DNA of 64,000 nucleotides. Source: Nostoc sp. PCC 7524 (GTDB taxonomy: Bacteria; Cyanobacteriota; Cyanobacteriia; Cyanobacteriales; Nostocaceae). Position numbers and translations under genes: made by a program. The first letter of the stretch is position 1. Each line of letters opens with the position of its first letter. The notes under the pieces were generated by a model that searched no databases, was not told the DNA's origin, and was given only the letters and a program-made list of their open reading frames with translations. The DNA lies in NCBI RefSeq assembly GCF_000316645.1, contig NC_019684.1, forward strand, positions 1,302,001 to 1,366,000. The letters run 5' to 3'. This document shows positions 44,444 to 52,630 of the stretch, in pieces.

Positions 44444-44495
44444 TTAATGAGTGGCTAATGGCTAGTTATGATTTAGTTAGTCATTAGCTCATTAA
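44444..44495. terminator. Hairpin downstream of hupL
   Basis: TTAATGAG (44444-44451) with CTCATTAA (44488-44495), plus CTAATG (44455-44460) with CATTAG (44482-44487), form a long stem. There is no T-run, so it may stabilise the 3' end or be a repeat rather than a true terminator. Confidence 0.5.
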
Positions 44496-44565
44496 TATTT
44501 CATGGTTGAGAATTGCTGCTAGAAACTGTAATAAACTTTAGAACATTCATTCTACCAACATCCTA

Positions 44566-45105
44566 TTACTTGTCATTACCACTGATTTTCCTAATAGATA
44601 ATTGGTAAAGGTAAGCCGCAGAAATAAACCAAAGCCACCAAAATCTTAGCAGGAAACTATCATAAGTTAACCTTGGTGTTTTTAAATCGGCAAAGCTTTG
44701 TTTAAAACTGGTAAAAAACAAAATATAAATTGCAAAAATAGCAACAATTGGTAAAACTGATAATACAAGTATTCCAAAATCTCGAACTATCAATAGTTTA
44801 AATTTTGGCAAACTGAGCCATTGCGGTGGATTTGACCACAGAAGTTTTAGCAAAAATGTGTATAATTTTGTCAAAATCAAAAACCACATAAAAGCTAATA
44901 ACAATGCAACAGCAGAAACTGCAAAGAAGAAGATTAGAGCATTATTACCTGTTACCGTCAGAAGAACACCTACTAAAGAATAACGCCAGAATTCAAATGC
45001 AAAAATCACATTTGCACCGAAGTAGGCTGGTATTGCTAACCTAACTGCCATCATCCACGACTGTGGATAAGGTAGCCAAGCAGGAAACCAACTGATTTTG
45101 CTCAT
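44566..45105 (-). CDS. Conserved multi-pass membrane protein of unknown function
   Basis: 179 residues with about four hydrophobic segments (LAIPAYFGANVIFAFEFW, ALIFFFAVSAVALLLAFMWFLIL, FGILVLSVLPIVAIFAIYILFF, FWWLWFISAAYLYQL). No motif recognised. Divergent from nothing nearby; convergent with hupL. Confidence 0.65.
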   Translation of the reverse strand: MSKISWFPAWLPYPQSWMMAVRLAIPAYFGANVIFAFEFWRYSLVGVLLTVTGNNALIFFFAVSAVALLLAFMWFLILTKLYTFLLKLLWSNPPQWLSLPKFKLLIVRDFGILVLSVLPIVAIFAIYILFFTSFKQSFADLKTPRLTYDSFLLRFWWLWFISAAYLYQLSIRKISGNDK

Positions 45106-45528
45106 AAAATTAGGGCTATTTTTAGGTTTTAAATAGAATATCTATGCCATTTACAGTTAGGTTGTAGAATAATAATCATAATCGATTTATACTAGCCTGT
45201 CGTTACGCAAATATGCTGAAAAAACAATTAGTCTGATGGTATATTTGCTTTTCGTGGACAATCTCTATCTCCAAAATAACCAACTCATTTAATAGTTTTG
45301 GCTAAAAAATTTGGTGTGGAGAAGCGATCGCCTGAAAAATACCAATAAGTGCGATCCTCAGCACAAACAACTAATTGACAGTGTTGGCTAGGAGCGATCG
45401 CCTGCACAACACCAATAAGTGCGATCGCTGACTAATTTGACAGAATTGGCTAAAAGCGTAGGCGTAGCCCGCCGGAGGCATCGCCTGCAAAATACCAATA
45501 AGTGCGATCGCTCTCTTATTTAGTCAAT
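45106..45528. repeat. Spacer with three copies of the toxin-antitoxin-cluster repeat
   Basis: Copies of the core CGCCTG(A/C)(A)AAA(T/C)ACCAATAAGTGCGATC at about 45329-45356, 45398-45427 and 45483-45510, separated by CTAATTTGACAG(A/T)(A/G)TTGGCTA and GCGTAGGCGTAGCCCGCCGG. No gene. Confidence 0.85.
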
Positions 45529-45894
45529 TTACTCTCCTAAATAAGCACTGAGGAAAACTAGCTGATTTGCCATATCTTTAGCAGATTTATTCGCCATCAA
45601 TTTCAGAACTCGCCGCATCTGCTCACCAATTGAATAATCTTGCGAAGAAATAATAATGCCTGAATGACTTATTTTCTCAGTCATATAGAAACTGTGTAAC
45701 TGGCAGAAATCGCCAACATTAAATGTATAAAATACTCGTTGCTGTTGAGTAGCAAGAATTAACTGTTCTTCATCACTAAAACCGGTTGTAGTTAGCTCTC
45801 CAGCAGTTGTTACATCTACTCCTCTGGCTCTCAGTGCGCCAACAAATCGATGATCCATCGCGTCTTCATCGATTAACAATCGTATTTCACTCAT
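45529..45894 (-). CDS. DUF5615 PIN-like toxin candidate
   Basis: 121 residues. LLIDEDAMDHRFVGALRARGVDV..., then SDEEQLILATQQQRVFYTFNVGDFCQLH, match the PIN-like DUF5615 family with acidic residues (D8/E9/D10 region, D47/E48-type, D in NVGDF) suitable for an RNase site. The upstream partner is a DUF433 protein whose stop overlaps this start by 4 bases (ATGA), the usual arrangement of this toxin-antitoxin pair. RNase activity is inferred from the fold family only. Confidence 0.82.
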   Translation of the reverse strand: MSEIRLLIDEDAMDHRFVGALRARGVDVTTAGELTTTGFSDEEQLILATQQQRVFYTFNVGDFCQLHSFYMTEKISHSGIIISSQDYSIGEQMRRVLKLMANKSAKDMANQLVFLSAYLGE

Positions 45895-46178
45895 ATCAAT
45901 TGATTCGTCTGAGCGGCAAGTTGTTCATAGCTTGACTTCTCCAAAGCCAGGTAAGCTTCAATTTCTTCTCGATTAGCATGGTAGTAAGTCAAAGCAGCAT
46001 AAACTTGCACTAAACTCACATTACCCATTCGTTCTACAATTTCTTCTGCATTGAGTCCCATTTTGTACCATGCAGCAATTCTCTGTACAGATACTCTAGT
46101 TCCTGCAATGTGAGGACGACTACCAAGCGTTCCAGGTGTGCGAACAATTAATGTGCCAATATCAGTAATAGTTTGCAT
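45891..46178 (-). CDS. DUF433 antitoxin candidate
   Basis: 95 residues. Family signature RPHIAGTRVSVQRIAAWYKMGLNAEEIVERMGNVSLVQVYAALTYYHANREEIEAYL, a VapB-like helix-turn-helix protein. It overlaps the DUF5615 gene by 4 bases, so the pair is translationally coupled. Probable DNA-binding antitoxin that also autoregulates. Confidence 0.85.
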   Translation of the reverse strand: MQTITDIGTLIVRTPGTLGSRPHIAGTRVSVQRIAAWYKMGLNAEEIVERMGNVSLVQVYAALTYYHANREEIEAYLALEKSSYEQLAAQTNQLI

Positions 46179-46239
46179 ACAATCAATTTTTCAATCTTGA
46201 CCTTAATCATAGCTTAGACATAGTTGAGTATTGTTGACA

Positions 46240-46459
46240 GATTGAGAAGTGCGATCGCGTATCCGCCAGTCTTAGAAAATCGCTCTCAGCAGCACAACCA
46301 TAGTATTGACTAAAAGCGTAGGCGCAGCCCGCCGGAGGCATCGCCTGAAAAATACCAATAAGTGCGATCGCTCACTAATTTGATAGATTCGGCTAAAAGC
46401 GTAGGCGTAGCCCACCGGAGGTATCGCCTGAAAAATACCAATAAGTGCGATCGCCTATT
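46240..46459. repeat. Two further copies of the toxin-antitoxin-cluster repeat
   Basis: CATCGCCTGAAAAATACCAATAAGTGCGATCGC at about 46339-46371 (given here in parts: CGCCTGAAAAATACC, AATAAGTGCGATCGC) and again at about 46424-46453, each preceded by GCTAAAAGCGTAGGCG(C/T)AGCCC(G/A)CCGGAGG. Confidence 0.85.
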
Positions 46460-46693
46460 TCATTGCTCAAGCAGTTGCCTCACTTGAGCTAACCCGTCAT
46501 CGCCTGGTATAGCTTGCACAGAACCATTTCTAATCTCATCTCGCCGTCTTTTTGCTTCAGTCGTCCAAGCAGCTTGAATAGTGGGGTCTGTATCGAATTC
46601 GGCAAACCAGAGACGAAACGCAGAAAGTTCCTCTGGTGAAAGTTGACTGACAGCGCGTTCAATTTCTTCTAATGTATTTAAATTCATAGACAC
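46460..46693 (-). CDS. Addiction-module antitoxin-like protein
   Basis: 77 residues. LEEIERAVSQLSPEELSAFRLWFAEFD, then W..EAKRRRDEIRNGSVQAIPGDDGLAQVRQLL, resembles the short Unstab_antitox/TIGR02574-type addiction component that normally precedes a RelE toxin. Here no RelE-like toxin follows; an identical-class gene lies 60 bases upstream. Solitary antitoxin or remnant. Confidence 0.7.
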   Translation of the reverse strand: MSMNLNTLEEIERAVSQLSPEELSAFRLWFAEFDTDPTIQAAWTTEAKRRRDEIRNGSVQAIPGDDGLAQVRQLLEQ

Positions 46694-46753
46694 CAGATTT
46701 TTGTCTACACCAGTTCAGCTATTGTTATTAATTTTAAAGAAAAACATCCATTA

Positions 46754-46981
46754 TTATTTTTTAATAGAAGCTTTAATCTCTTCCCATGTCATCACGTTGT
46801 CTGGATTAGTTTCATAGTCATTAATCCGCCGATCCAGTTCTTGTTTTTGTGTTGCTGTGAGTTCTGGGTAAGTCTGTTCTGCGGCGATACTATCCCAAAT
46901 GGCTTGCACAAAACGAATGCGTTCTTCAATGCTGAGAGATTTAATTTCATTGAGAGTGGCTGTAAAATCCATGTTGACCAA
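46754..46981 (-). CDS. Addiction-module antitoxin-like protein
   Basis: 75 residues (MVNMDFTATLNEIKSLSIEERIRFVQAIWDSIA..., ending VMTWEEIKASIKK). The helical N-terminus, WDSI motif and C-terminal WEEIK tail are characteristic of the putative addiction module component family. The Met at residue 4 (MDFTATL) is an alternative start. No toxin adjacent. Confidence 0.78.
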   Translation of the reverse strand: MVNMDFTATLNEIKSLSIEERIRFVQAIWDSIAAEQTYPELTATQKQELDRRINDYETNPDNVMTWEEIKASIKK

Positions 46982-47064
46982 ACCAAATGGAAAATCGAGT
47001 AATATACCTTAAATATAGCGGATAGGATTTTACCTACTCAAATTTCGCTCAAGCGTAGCCCAAC

Positions 47065-47110
47065 CTAGACATCGCCTGCAAAACACCAATAAGTGCGATC
47101 GCTTGTGTAA
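47065..47110. repeat. Copy of the toxin-antitoxin-cluster repeat
   Basis: CATCGCCTGCAAAACACC followed by AATAAGTGCGATCGCTTG, between the addiction-module genes and the PIN toxin gene. Confidence 0.85.
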
Positions 47111-47160
47111 ATCTAAAATCGGGACGAAAAGCGTCAGGTGATTGACTTAGCTAAATTTAC

Positions 47161-47583
47161 TTAGACTGTCCAATCTTCTACTTGAAGATTTTCAATTTGT
47201 CCAAAGTCTTTCAGGTTACGGGTAAGCAGAGTTGCTTGATTAGCAAAGGCGATCGCAGCAATTTTAAGATCCATTGAACCTAATCGCGGATAAGATGTGC
47301 GAAGATTTTGAAAGATTTGCCCTGCTCTTTCATCAAAACTGACAACAACGATGGCTCGATAATTAACAAGTTGATTTTCTAACTTGCGATATGCAGCGAT
47401 TTGCCTTTCAATAGAATCGGCTTTGGCAATGTAGGTGAGCCAACCCCGCATTTGTTCTTCGTAAGTGATGATTGTGGTAGCAACTTCATTGGGATTGATA
47501 CGGGCTATTTTAGCAAGAAGTGGCTGGGCTGAAGCTCCACCTCGTTCCAAGACACTGATATGATCGGTATCAAGAAGGTACAT
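47161..47583 (-). CDS. VapC-type PIN-domain toxin
   Basis: 140 residues. PIN catalytic acids: Asp in MYLLDTDHIS (two), Glu in TYEEQMRGW, Asp in GSMDLKIAAIA, and the terminal TRNLKDF. Such proteins are Mg2+-dependent RNases that cut tRNA or rRNA. The candidate antitoxin gene ends 1 base before its start. Good length for the family and all acids present, so it could be active. Confidence 0.88.
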   Translation of the reverse strand: MYLLDTDHISVLERGGASAQPLLAKIARINPNEVATTIITYEEQMRGWLTYIAKADSIERQIAAYRKLENQLVNYRAIVVVSFDERAGQIFQNLRTSYPRLGSMDLKIAAIAFANQATLLTRNLKDFGQIENLQVEDWTV

Positions 47584-47584
47584 A

Positions 47585-47830
47585 TCAAATGTCGAGGTAG
47601 GAGTCAGAATCAGGGCGGAGAGATTGGCGGTATTGTTGCCCTAATTGCATGGCTTCGTCGTAAGCTGGATCATTAGCAAATGTTCCTAGAATGTTTTGCC
47701 ACCAAGGAATAGGAGTAACAGGGAGTTGCTGCTTGAGACGAGCCACTTCGGTTTCTAAAATTGCCAGTCTGGTTTCGATTTCAGGGGTTAACATAGAATT
47801 TATAATTGTCTGTGGTTCTGATTTTGACAC
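47585..47830 (-). CDS. VapB-like antitoxin candidate paired with the PIN toxin
   Basis: 81 residues. A coiled-coil-like IETRLAILETEVARLKQQL precedes PWWQNILGTFANDPAYDEAMQLGQQYRQSLRPD, the C-terminal toxin-binding region seen in cyanobacterial VapB-type partners. One-base gap to the toxin supports coupling. No clear DNA-binding domain, so autoregulation is uncertain. Confidence 0.75.
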   Translation of the reverse strand: MSKSEPQTIINSMLTPEIETRLAILETEVARLKQQLPVTPIPWWQNILGTFANDPAYDEAMQLGQQYRQSLRPDSDSYLDI

Positions 47831-48270
47831 TCTGCCGAATCTAACTTAAATATAGCGGATAGGATTTTACCTACCCAAATTTTACTCAAGAGTAGCCCAA
47901 CCTAGACAACGCTTGAACAAAACCAACAAGCGCGATCCTCAGCACAACCAACTAATTGACAGTGTTAGCTAGGAGCGATCGCACAAAATACCTCCCAGAT
48001 TTTTCTATATCATTAACTTGAGAATCTCTCATTAACCCTCTGTGTCACTTTGCGTAAACCTCCGCGCTCCTCTGCGTTAAAAAACCTTCAGCCATAGTTC
48101 TCAACAAGCGATGTTGCTCAACTAACCAATTCGTGTCTACGCATCTCATCAAATCTTATCTGTCCATCTATTTATTCAAAAGTCGTAGCATAACACACTA
48201 AAACTTCTAGAAATAGTGAGTTAGTCTTGCCTTAATACGCTGCAAAAACTCAAATTCATAAGGTAAGCTT
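47831..48270. other. Spacer with degenerate repeat copy
   Basis: Contains a diverged copy of the toxin-antitoxin-cluster repeat (47905-47990: CAAAACCAACAAGCGCGATCC, CTAATTGACAGTGTTAGCTA) and a CTCTGCG/TTGCGTAAAC-type repeat near 48040-48085. No gene. Confidence 0.6.
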
Positions 48271-48693
48271 GTGTCTGATTTAGAACTACACAAATATTTC
48301 CCCAAACTTCCCGAAGAAGCACTCAAAGAATTTACAGAATGGTGTGTTTTAGAGCAGGCAAAACTAGCCGGAATAGAATTTACCCCTGATCCAACTAAGT
48401 TACAAGGTCTCATACCTAATGAGTATATTTGGCAACTTATTGATCAATTCATGAAATCCAAACCAGACCCCATTAAGACAGGGCTAGTATCAGCAATGGC
48501 TGGACAGGAAGCTGATAGTCATGGTTTAGTAGGGTCGGCAATTATGGTTGATTTTGTCGCCCTCTATATCAAATATTTAATCCCTCAGAACGGCAACACA
48601 CCAGAAGAAGCTAAAGCCTTAATTACTGAAGCTGCTATTCAACAGTATGAGAAGCTTTCTGAACTTGCCGATAAATATAATGTCAAGTTCTAG
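48271..48693 (+). CDS. Hypothetical protein
   Basis: 140 residues from a GTG at 48271 (CATAAGGTAAGCTT precedes it; AAGG site). Soluble, acidic, helical; no recognised motif. It begins MSDLELHKYFPKLPEEALKEFTEWC and ends AIQQYEKLSELADKYNVKF. Ends at a clear hairpin (48718-48746). Function unknown. Confidence 0.65.
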   Translation: MSDLELHKYFPKLPEEALKEFTEWCVLEQAKLAGIEFTPDPTKLQGLIPNEYIWQLIDQFMKSKPDPIKTGLVSAMAGQEADSHGLVGSAIMVDFVALYIKYLIPQNGNTPEEAKALITEAAIQQYEKLSELADKYNVKF

Positions 48694-48717
48694 TTTTTCT
48701 CAAAAAGTTGATGACTT

Positions 48718-48746
48718 AGAGGCTTTGTTGATTAAACAAAGCCTCT
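48718..48746 (+). terminator. Terminator after the 140-residue hypothetical gene
   Basis: AGAGGCTTTGTT (48718-48729) and AACAAAGCCTCT (48735-48746) form a perfect 12-bp stem with a 5-base loop, 24 bases after the stop; followed by ATCTTACT, a weak T-tract. Confidence 0.75.
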
Positions 48747-48925
48747 ATCTTACTCAAAGCGTCAGATAGAAAGCGATCGCCTTCGGTGGGGCATAGCCCA
48801 TCGCTCTCATTGATGAGTGTAAATTGAAAAACAAAATCCCCAATTAAACAACACAATTATTGTTGCTTAATTAGGGTCATGTTAAAGAGGTTGATGCTTA
48901 TAAAAATCTCAGAGCCAGCGCCAAA

Positions 48926-49348
48926 TTAATGTATTGGCAGAATCTCTTTATGAACTTCAAACAGATTTTGGTTTCTGGGATCAACTGTGACTCGTAACCA
49001 TTGCACATTGGGATCACCAAAGGTTTCCACACGAGTGAAATTAGTGACAATTGTACCGGGTGGGTTATCTATATTTAAGGGTTTGTCAATGCGGAAGTAA
49101 TGGGTATCTCCATTGACAATCATGACAGGCTTACTATATTCTTTTAATTCAGCCTTCAAAGTATTAATAAAATCCCGAAACCCATTTTGTTGTGCGTTAG
49201 CTGGAACATTAAAATTATTTGGGTTGGCATGGATAACAATCACCATTCCAAGGTTATTTTTAGCTTTAGCTGTAGCAAATGCTTTCTTTAACCAATCCAA
49301 ATTAGCAGCATTACGTTCAGCATATTCTAAATCATTTTCGGCATTGGG
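48926..49348 (-). pseudogene. C-terminal fragment of a calcineurin-like phosphoesterase
   Basis: About 140 codons whose frame is open only from 49348. The sequence has the C-terminal metallophosphoesterase features GMVIVIHANPNNF and KPVMIVNGDTHYFRIDKP (GD/NGDTH metal ligand), but the N-terminal metal motifs are missing and the frame ends abruptly in TAA at 49349-49351, where a different gene fragment in the opposite direction begins. Probably a decayed remnant; a start within it (TTG at 49300) is not convincing. Confidence 0.75.
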
Positions 49349-49350
49349 TT

Positions 49351-49818
49351 AGTATTTATAGCATACCGATTAATTCTACATTAGGAATTGCACGACATTA
49401 TTACCTCAGTCCAGATGGCAACTTTAATAATTCTGTAGGTTGGGGGACTGCTGGAGTTGAATGGTACGGAACCGTTGAACTCACCAAGGAAGAACTAAAG
49501 CGTGTTCATGAATATGCTGATATCTTCGGTGCATACAATATTCACTCCAACAACTGTGAAATGTTTGCTTGGTATGTGAAGACTGGTAAACAATATTCCG
49601 GTCAGACAGAGGAAATTCGCGTGACAAAATTTGGTGCTGTTTTAGTATCTCTTGTGCAGCCTGTTCATACTGTTCGTAGCATAAAATATCTTGAAATTGA
49701 AAAAGCTATAGTGTTGCATCTGCAAGCTAATTTAGATGAAGTTAAGAAAGCTAAACTTCTAGAGGATCAGGCAGCAAGAGATAATTTTTGGCAGCGTCGA
49801 GATGCAGGTTTATCTTAA
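49351..49818 (+). pseudogene. C-terminal fragment of an LRAT/NlpC-P60-like protein
   Basis: Open frame of about 155 codons without a start at its left end. It has GIARHYYLSPDGNFN, WYGTVELTKEELKRV, and the family motif NIHSNNCEMFAWYVKTGKQYSGQ, with the catalytic Cys after N, as in LRAT-type domains (NCE..A...TG..S.Q). The N-terminal His of the catalytic pair would lie to the left and is lost at the junction near 49350 with the phosphoesterase fragment. The ATG at 49561 would give only 85 residues and lose the catalytic Cys, so I treat this as a pseudogene. Confidence 0.65.
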
Positions 49819-49832
49819 ATAGTTAATCAACA

Positions 49833-50321
49833 ATGCTGACTATTATCGGTTGTGGAAATCTAAATCGCAGTGATGATGCTGTAGGCGTAATAGTTGCTCA
49901 ACGCCTACAAAAATACCTAGCTGAAAATCCCCATCCCAATGTGCAGGTGTATGACTGTGGAACCGCAGGGATGGAAGTCATGTTTCAAGCTAGAGGTAGT
50001 AAAAAATTAGTAATTATTGATGCCAGTTCCACTGGTTCTGAACCTGGTGCAGTGTTTAAAGTCCCTGGTGAAGAATTGGCAGCATTACCAGAACCTAGTT
50101 ATAACTTGCATGATTTCCGTTGGGATCATGCTATAGCCGCCGGCAGGAAAATCTTTCAAAATGATTTTCCTCAAGATGTGATTGTTTATTTAATTGAAGC
50201 GGCAAATCTTGATTTTGGACTAGAGTTAAGTTCTGTTGTTCAACAGTCTGCTGACTTGGTATTTGAGGAGATAAAGGTGGGGATTGGGCATTGGGTATTG
50301 GGTATTGGGCATAGAGACTAA
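49833..50321 (+). CDS. hupW: HupW, uptake hydrogenase large-subunit maturation protease
   Basis: 162 residues. GCGNLNRSDDAVG (Ni-sensing Glu/Asp region, here Asp), YDCGTAGMEVMF, LVIIDAS and LHDFRWDHAIAAG with the metal-binding His match the HupW/HoxW-type endopeptidases that cut the HupL C-terminus after nickel insertion. The last ~14 residues (VGIGHWVLGIGHRD) are translated from a GGGCATT/GGGTATT repeat at 50279-50320, so the tail is probably repeat-derived. Starts 15 bases after the LRAT fragment's stop. Confidence 0.93.
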   Translation: MLTIIGCGNLNRSDDAVGVIVAQRLQKYLAENPHPNVQVYDCGTAGMEVMFQARGSKKLVIIDASSTGSEPGAVFKVPGEELAALPEPSYNLHDFRWDHAIAAGRKIFQNDFPQDVIVYLIEAANLDFGLELSSVVQQSADLVFEEIKVGIGHWVLGIGHRD

Positions 50322-50383
50322 TACTCTCCTTTACTCCCCTGTTGCCTCTGCTTCCCCTGCGCCCTAATCTACCTTGTCTCACT

Positions 50384-50758
50384 TTATGCCAAATCGCGGT
50401 AAACAGAGAGTTCATCTACCCTCATTTCAAAAGGTACGCCTTCACTCTCTGGGGGACAAACGCGAATTTTAGCACTGCTAACAATTTGACTGAGTAATGT
50501 CCCCATCGGCACGAGTTTTTGTAAAACCCGCCAGTTGGTAAATTGATCTGGACACTCAATTACCAATGTCATGGCGTTGGCTTGAGTTGTGACATACCAT
50601 CGACAATTAGATAACAGATTTTGTAGTGTGCGATCGCAAGCTTCGTAAAAGTATCTGCTAATCGAATACTCTAGCTGCTGTCTCAGCATAATATCAGCCG
50701 ATGATGGCTGCATCGGATGATAGTCATCACTATTAAAATAATGCCTTTGCCCACTCAT
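50384..50758 (-). CDS. Hypothetical cyanobacterial protein
   Basis: 124 residues, soluble; core features LEYSISRYFYEACDRTLQNLLSNCRWYV, LVIECPDQFTNWRVLQKLVPMGTLLSQIVSSAKIRVCPP. I recognise no family with known function. It starts 20 bases after the stop of the SagB-type gene on the same strand and could end that operon. Confidence 0.65.
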   Translation of the reverse strand: MSGQRHYFNSDDYHPMQPSSADIMLRQQLEYSISRYFYEACDRTLQNLLSNCRWYVTTQANAMTLVIECPDQFTNWRVLQKLVPMGTLLSQIVSSAKIRVCPPESEGVPFEMRVDELSVYRDLA

Positions 50759-50777
50759 TTTGGTTTACAATCCTAAC

Positions 50778-52064
50778 TTAAATTCCAATTGCCATCGCAT
50801 AAAGAACATCTTTATTTGTTCCCAAGAATTCCTGGGTTTCATCATCATAAAAAGCACCAATGCCACTACATTGAATGCCTACATAATTACTACCCAGATA
50901 AATTCTTTGTCCGAGAAAACCAGCTATTTGCATGGCAGTTTGATAACTGGTATATTCAGACACAAAAAATAATGTCGCAGCACAATCTCTGGCAATTCCT
51001 TGATTCACACACAAGTAACCAGTTTGTTCGCTCAAGTTACCTGCTTTCATCAACTGCGTGCCTTGATATAACCCTGATGTCATCTCCTCAACACGATGCA
51101 CCACCGAGTAAATTTCTATTTCCTCAAAATTTTCTGTTGGTATTGGCTGCTCTAGTAGTTGCAAGACATATAAATATTGTTCTTGGGAAATAGACTCTTT
51201 CCGGAAACGTCTAATTGAACGTCTATTACAGACAGTTTGGTAGAATTTATCCTGTTCAAAATTAAACTCAGGCTGTTGAAGTTGCTGTTGGCGACTCGGT
51301 TGCAAAGCTGTCGCTTGATAGCTATCTTCAATAAATTGATTAGCTTCAAAATAATCTGTGCCACATACAAAAGGAACATTCAGCCTTAATTTCCTGACTG
51401 GTTTTTCCTGTATTTCACCAGATATCGCACAAGCAGTAATAAACTCCTTATTCTCAAACCCTAAATCTGTATTGAGAGTGAGTTTATCAAAATCAAAAAT
51501 TAGCTGAATATCTCGTTCATGAAGATAAGCTGAAGCAGCAACAGCACCTAAATGGTGTCCGCTATCTAACAAGCAATATCTCATGCTCCTGTTTTTATAT
51601 TTCCAGCTAGACCTATAATAAACAGAACTAATTAAAAAAATGAATCCCTTGATACTTTTGGTTGGTATAATATAACTCTCTAACCCATCATCAATTAATT
51701 CATAGATGAGTGTTAGACAATTATTCTCAATTTCTAAATGATAGATACCGTCTACTATTTCCGGCATTCCGCGCATCTGTACGTACACCTCCGTAGGATA
51801 CAGAGTGCCTGCTGACGGATTTACCCGGAGTTTGTAGGGAACATTTTTATATACTTTCTCCAGAGTAACTGCACTGGTTAACCAGATAAAAGAGTGAATT
51901 TTATTATTGAGATTTAATTTCACTCTTCTATAAAATTTTGGATAAACTTTAAATGCCGATGGTTGGGTTGAGGCATCTACATAATTTGGATCAACCTGTA
52001 CCGATAAGTAAGAATGCTTGGTTGCCTCATGGTAAACCTTGCCAGAAATATTACTTTGCAGCAT
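50778..52064 (-). CDS. SagB-type (nitroreductase-fold) oxidoreductase
   Basis: 428 residues with two nitroreductase-like halves. The N-terminal half has RVNPSAGTLYPTEVYV and the LDSGHHLGAVAASA region typical of SagB-type dehydrogenase domains (McbC-like flavoenzymes). The C-terminal half has CNRRSIRRFRKESISQEQ, AMQIAGFLGQRIYLGSNYVGIQCSGIGAFYDDE and ends AMAIGI. In families with a thiazole/oxazole role, FMN binds between such halves. No cyclodehydratase (YcaO) or precursor gene lies in the window, so an azole-peptide role is not supported here. Its start overlaps the ankyrin gene by 14 bases. Confidence 0.8.
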   Translation of the reverse strand: MLQSNISGKVYHEATKHSYLSVQVDPNYVDASTQPSAFKVYPKFYRRVKLNLNNKIHSFIWLTSAVTLEKVYKNVPYKLRVNPSAGTLYPTEVYVQMRGMPEIVDGIYHLEIENNCLTLIYELIDDGLESYIIPTKSIKGFIFLISSVYYRSSWKYKNRSMRYCLLDSGHHLGAVAASAYLHERDIQLIFDFDKLTLNTDLGFENKEFITACAISGEIQEKPVRKLRLNVPFVCGTDYFEANQFIEDSYQATALQPSRQQQLQQPEFNFEQDKFYQTVCNRRSIRRFRKESISQEQYLYVLQLLEQPIPTENFEEIEIYSVVHRVEEMTSGLYQGTQLMKAGNLSEQTGYLCVNQGIARDCAATLFFVSEYTSYQTAMQIAGFLGQRIYLGSNYVGIQCSGIGAFYDDETQEFLGTNKDVLYAMAIGI

Positions 52065-52515
52065 TTTTCAGCATCCTTAAAACCTCTATAGTGCTAGCAA
52101 AATCTATAGCTTTATAATCATCCAAATTCTTTAAATCTAAGTTAGGATGGTATTGTAAGAGTAATTTCACCACTTCTGATTTACCTGCTGATGCGGCATA
52201 CATTAAAACAGTCGCACCATTGTCATTTTGATTATCAATATTAATTTTGTTCGCTAGAAGCAAATCAATTAAATCATAGTGATTACCAAAACAAGCAAAC
52301 CATAGAGCATTATTACCATCATTATTTCTGGAATTAATTTCAGCATCCACAGCAATTAATTCCTGAACAATTCCATAGTCTCCTGCTCTTGTCGCTTTCA
52401 TTAAAGCAGTATCACCATTTTCCCCAGGTTGATTTAAGTCTTGAAGGTTGTAACCATTTGCTGTTAACCATTCACTGGTGACTGTACTCAAGATTGAGTT
52501 ACTGTTTTGATTCAT
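52051..52515 (-). CDS. Ankyrin-repeat protein
   Basis: 154 residues with about four ankyrin repeats (GDTALMKATRAGDYGIVQELIA, GNNALWFACFGNHYDLIDLLLA, GATVLMYAASAGKSEVVKLLLQ, and a partial last one). Cytoplasmic scaffold. It overlaps the oxidoreductase gene by 14 bases, so the two proteins are made together and may bind each other. Preceded by a CBS protein gene. Confidence 0.9.
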   Translation of the reverse strand: MNQNSNSILSTVTSEWLTANGYNLQDLNQPGENGDTALMKATRAGDYGIVQELIAVDAEINSRNNDGNNALWFACFGNHYDLIDLLLANKINIDNQNDNGATVLMYAASAGKSEVVKLLLQYHPNLDLKNLDDYKAIDFASTIEVLRMLKNAAK

Positions 52516-52556
52516 AATTAGTGCCTGTATTTAGAAACAATAGATATAGAAAAGGT

Positions 52557-52579
52557 AATGGTGGGCATTACCCACCATT
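52557..52579. other. Hairpin between the CBS and ankyrin genes
   Basis: AATGGTGGG (52557-52565) and CCCACCATT (52571-52579) form a perfect 9-bp stem. No T-run; it could adjust expression of the distal genes. Confidence 0.6.
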
Positions 52580-52630
52580 TCTAAACACAATGCTATAGAA
52601 TTCTAATTGCTGGAGTTGTAAGACTATACT

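Noticed and set aside
49561-49818. A separate 85-residue gene
   Set aside because: It is the tail of the LRAT-like frame that extends left to 49351; starting here would drop the catalytic Cys motif.
50778-52064. Azole-modified peptide (SagB) biosynthesis cluster
   Set aside because: No YcaO cyclodehydratase, precursor peptide, protease or exporter gene is present in the window.
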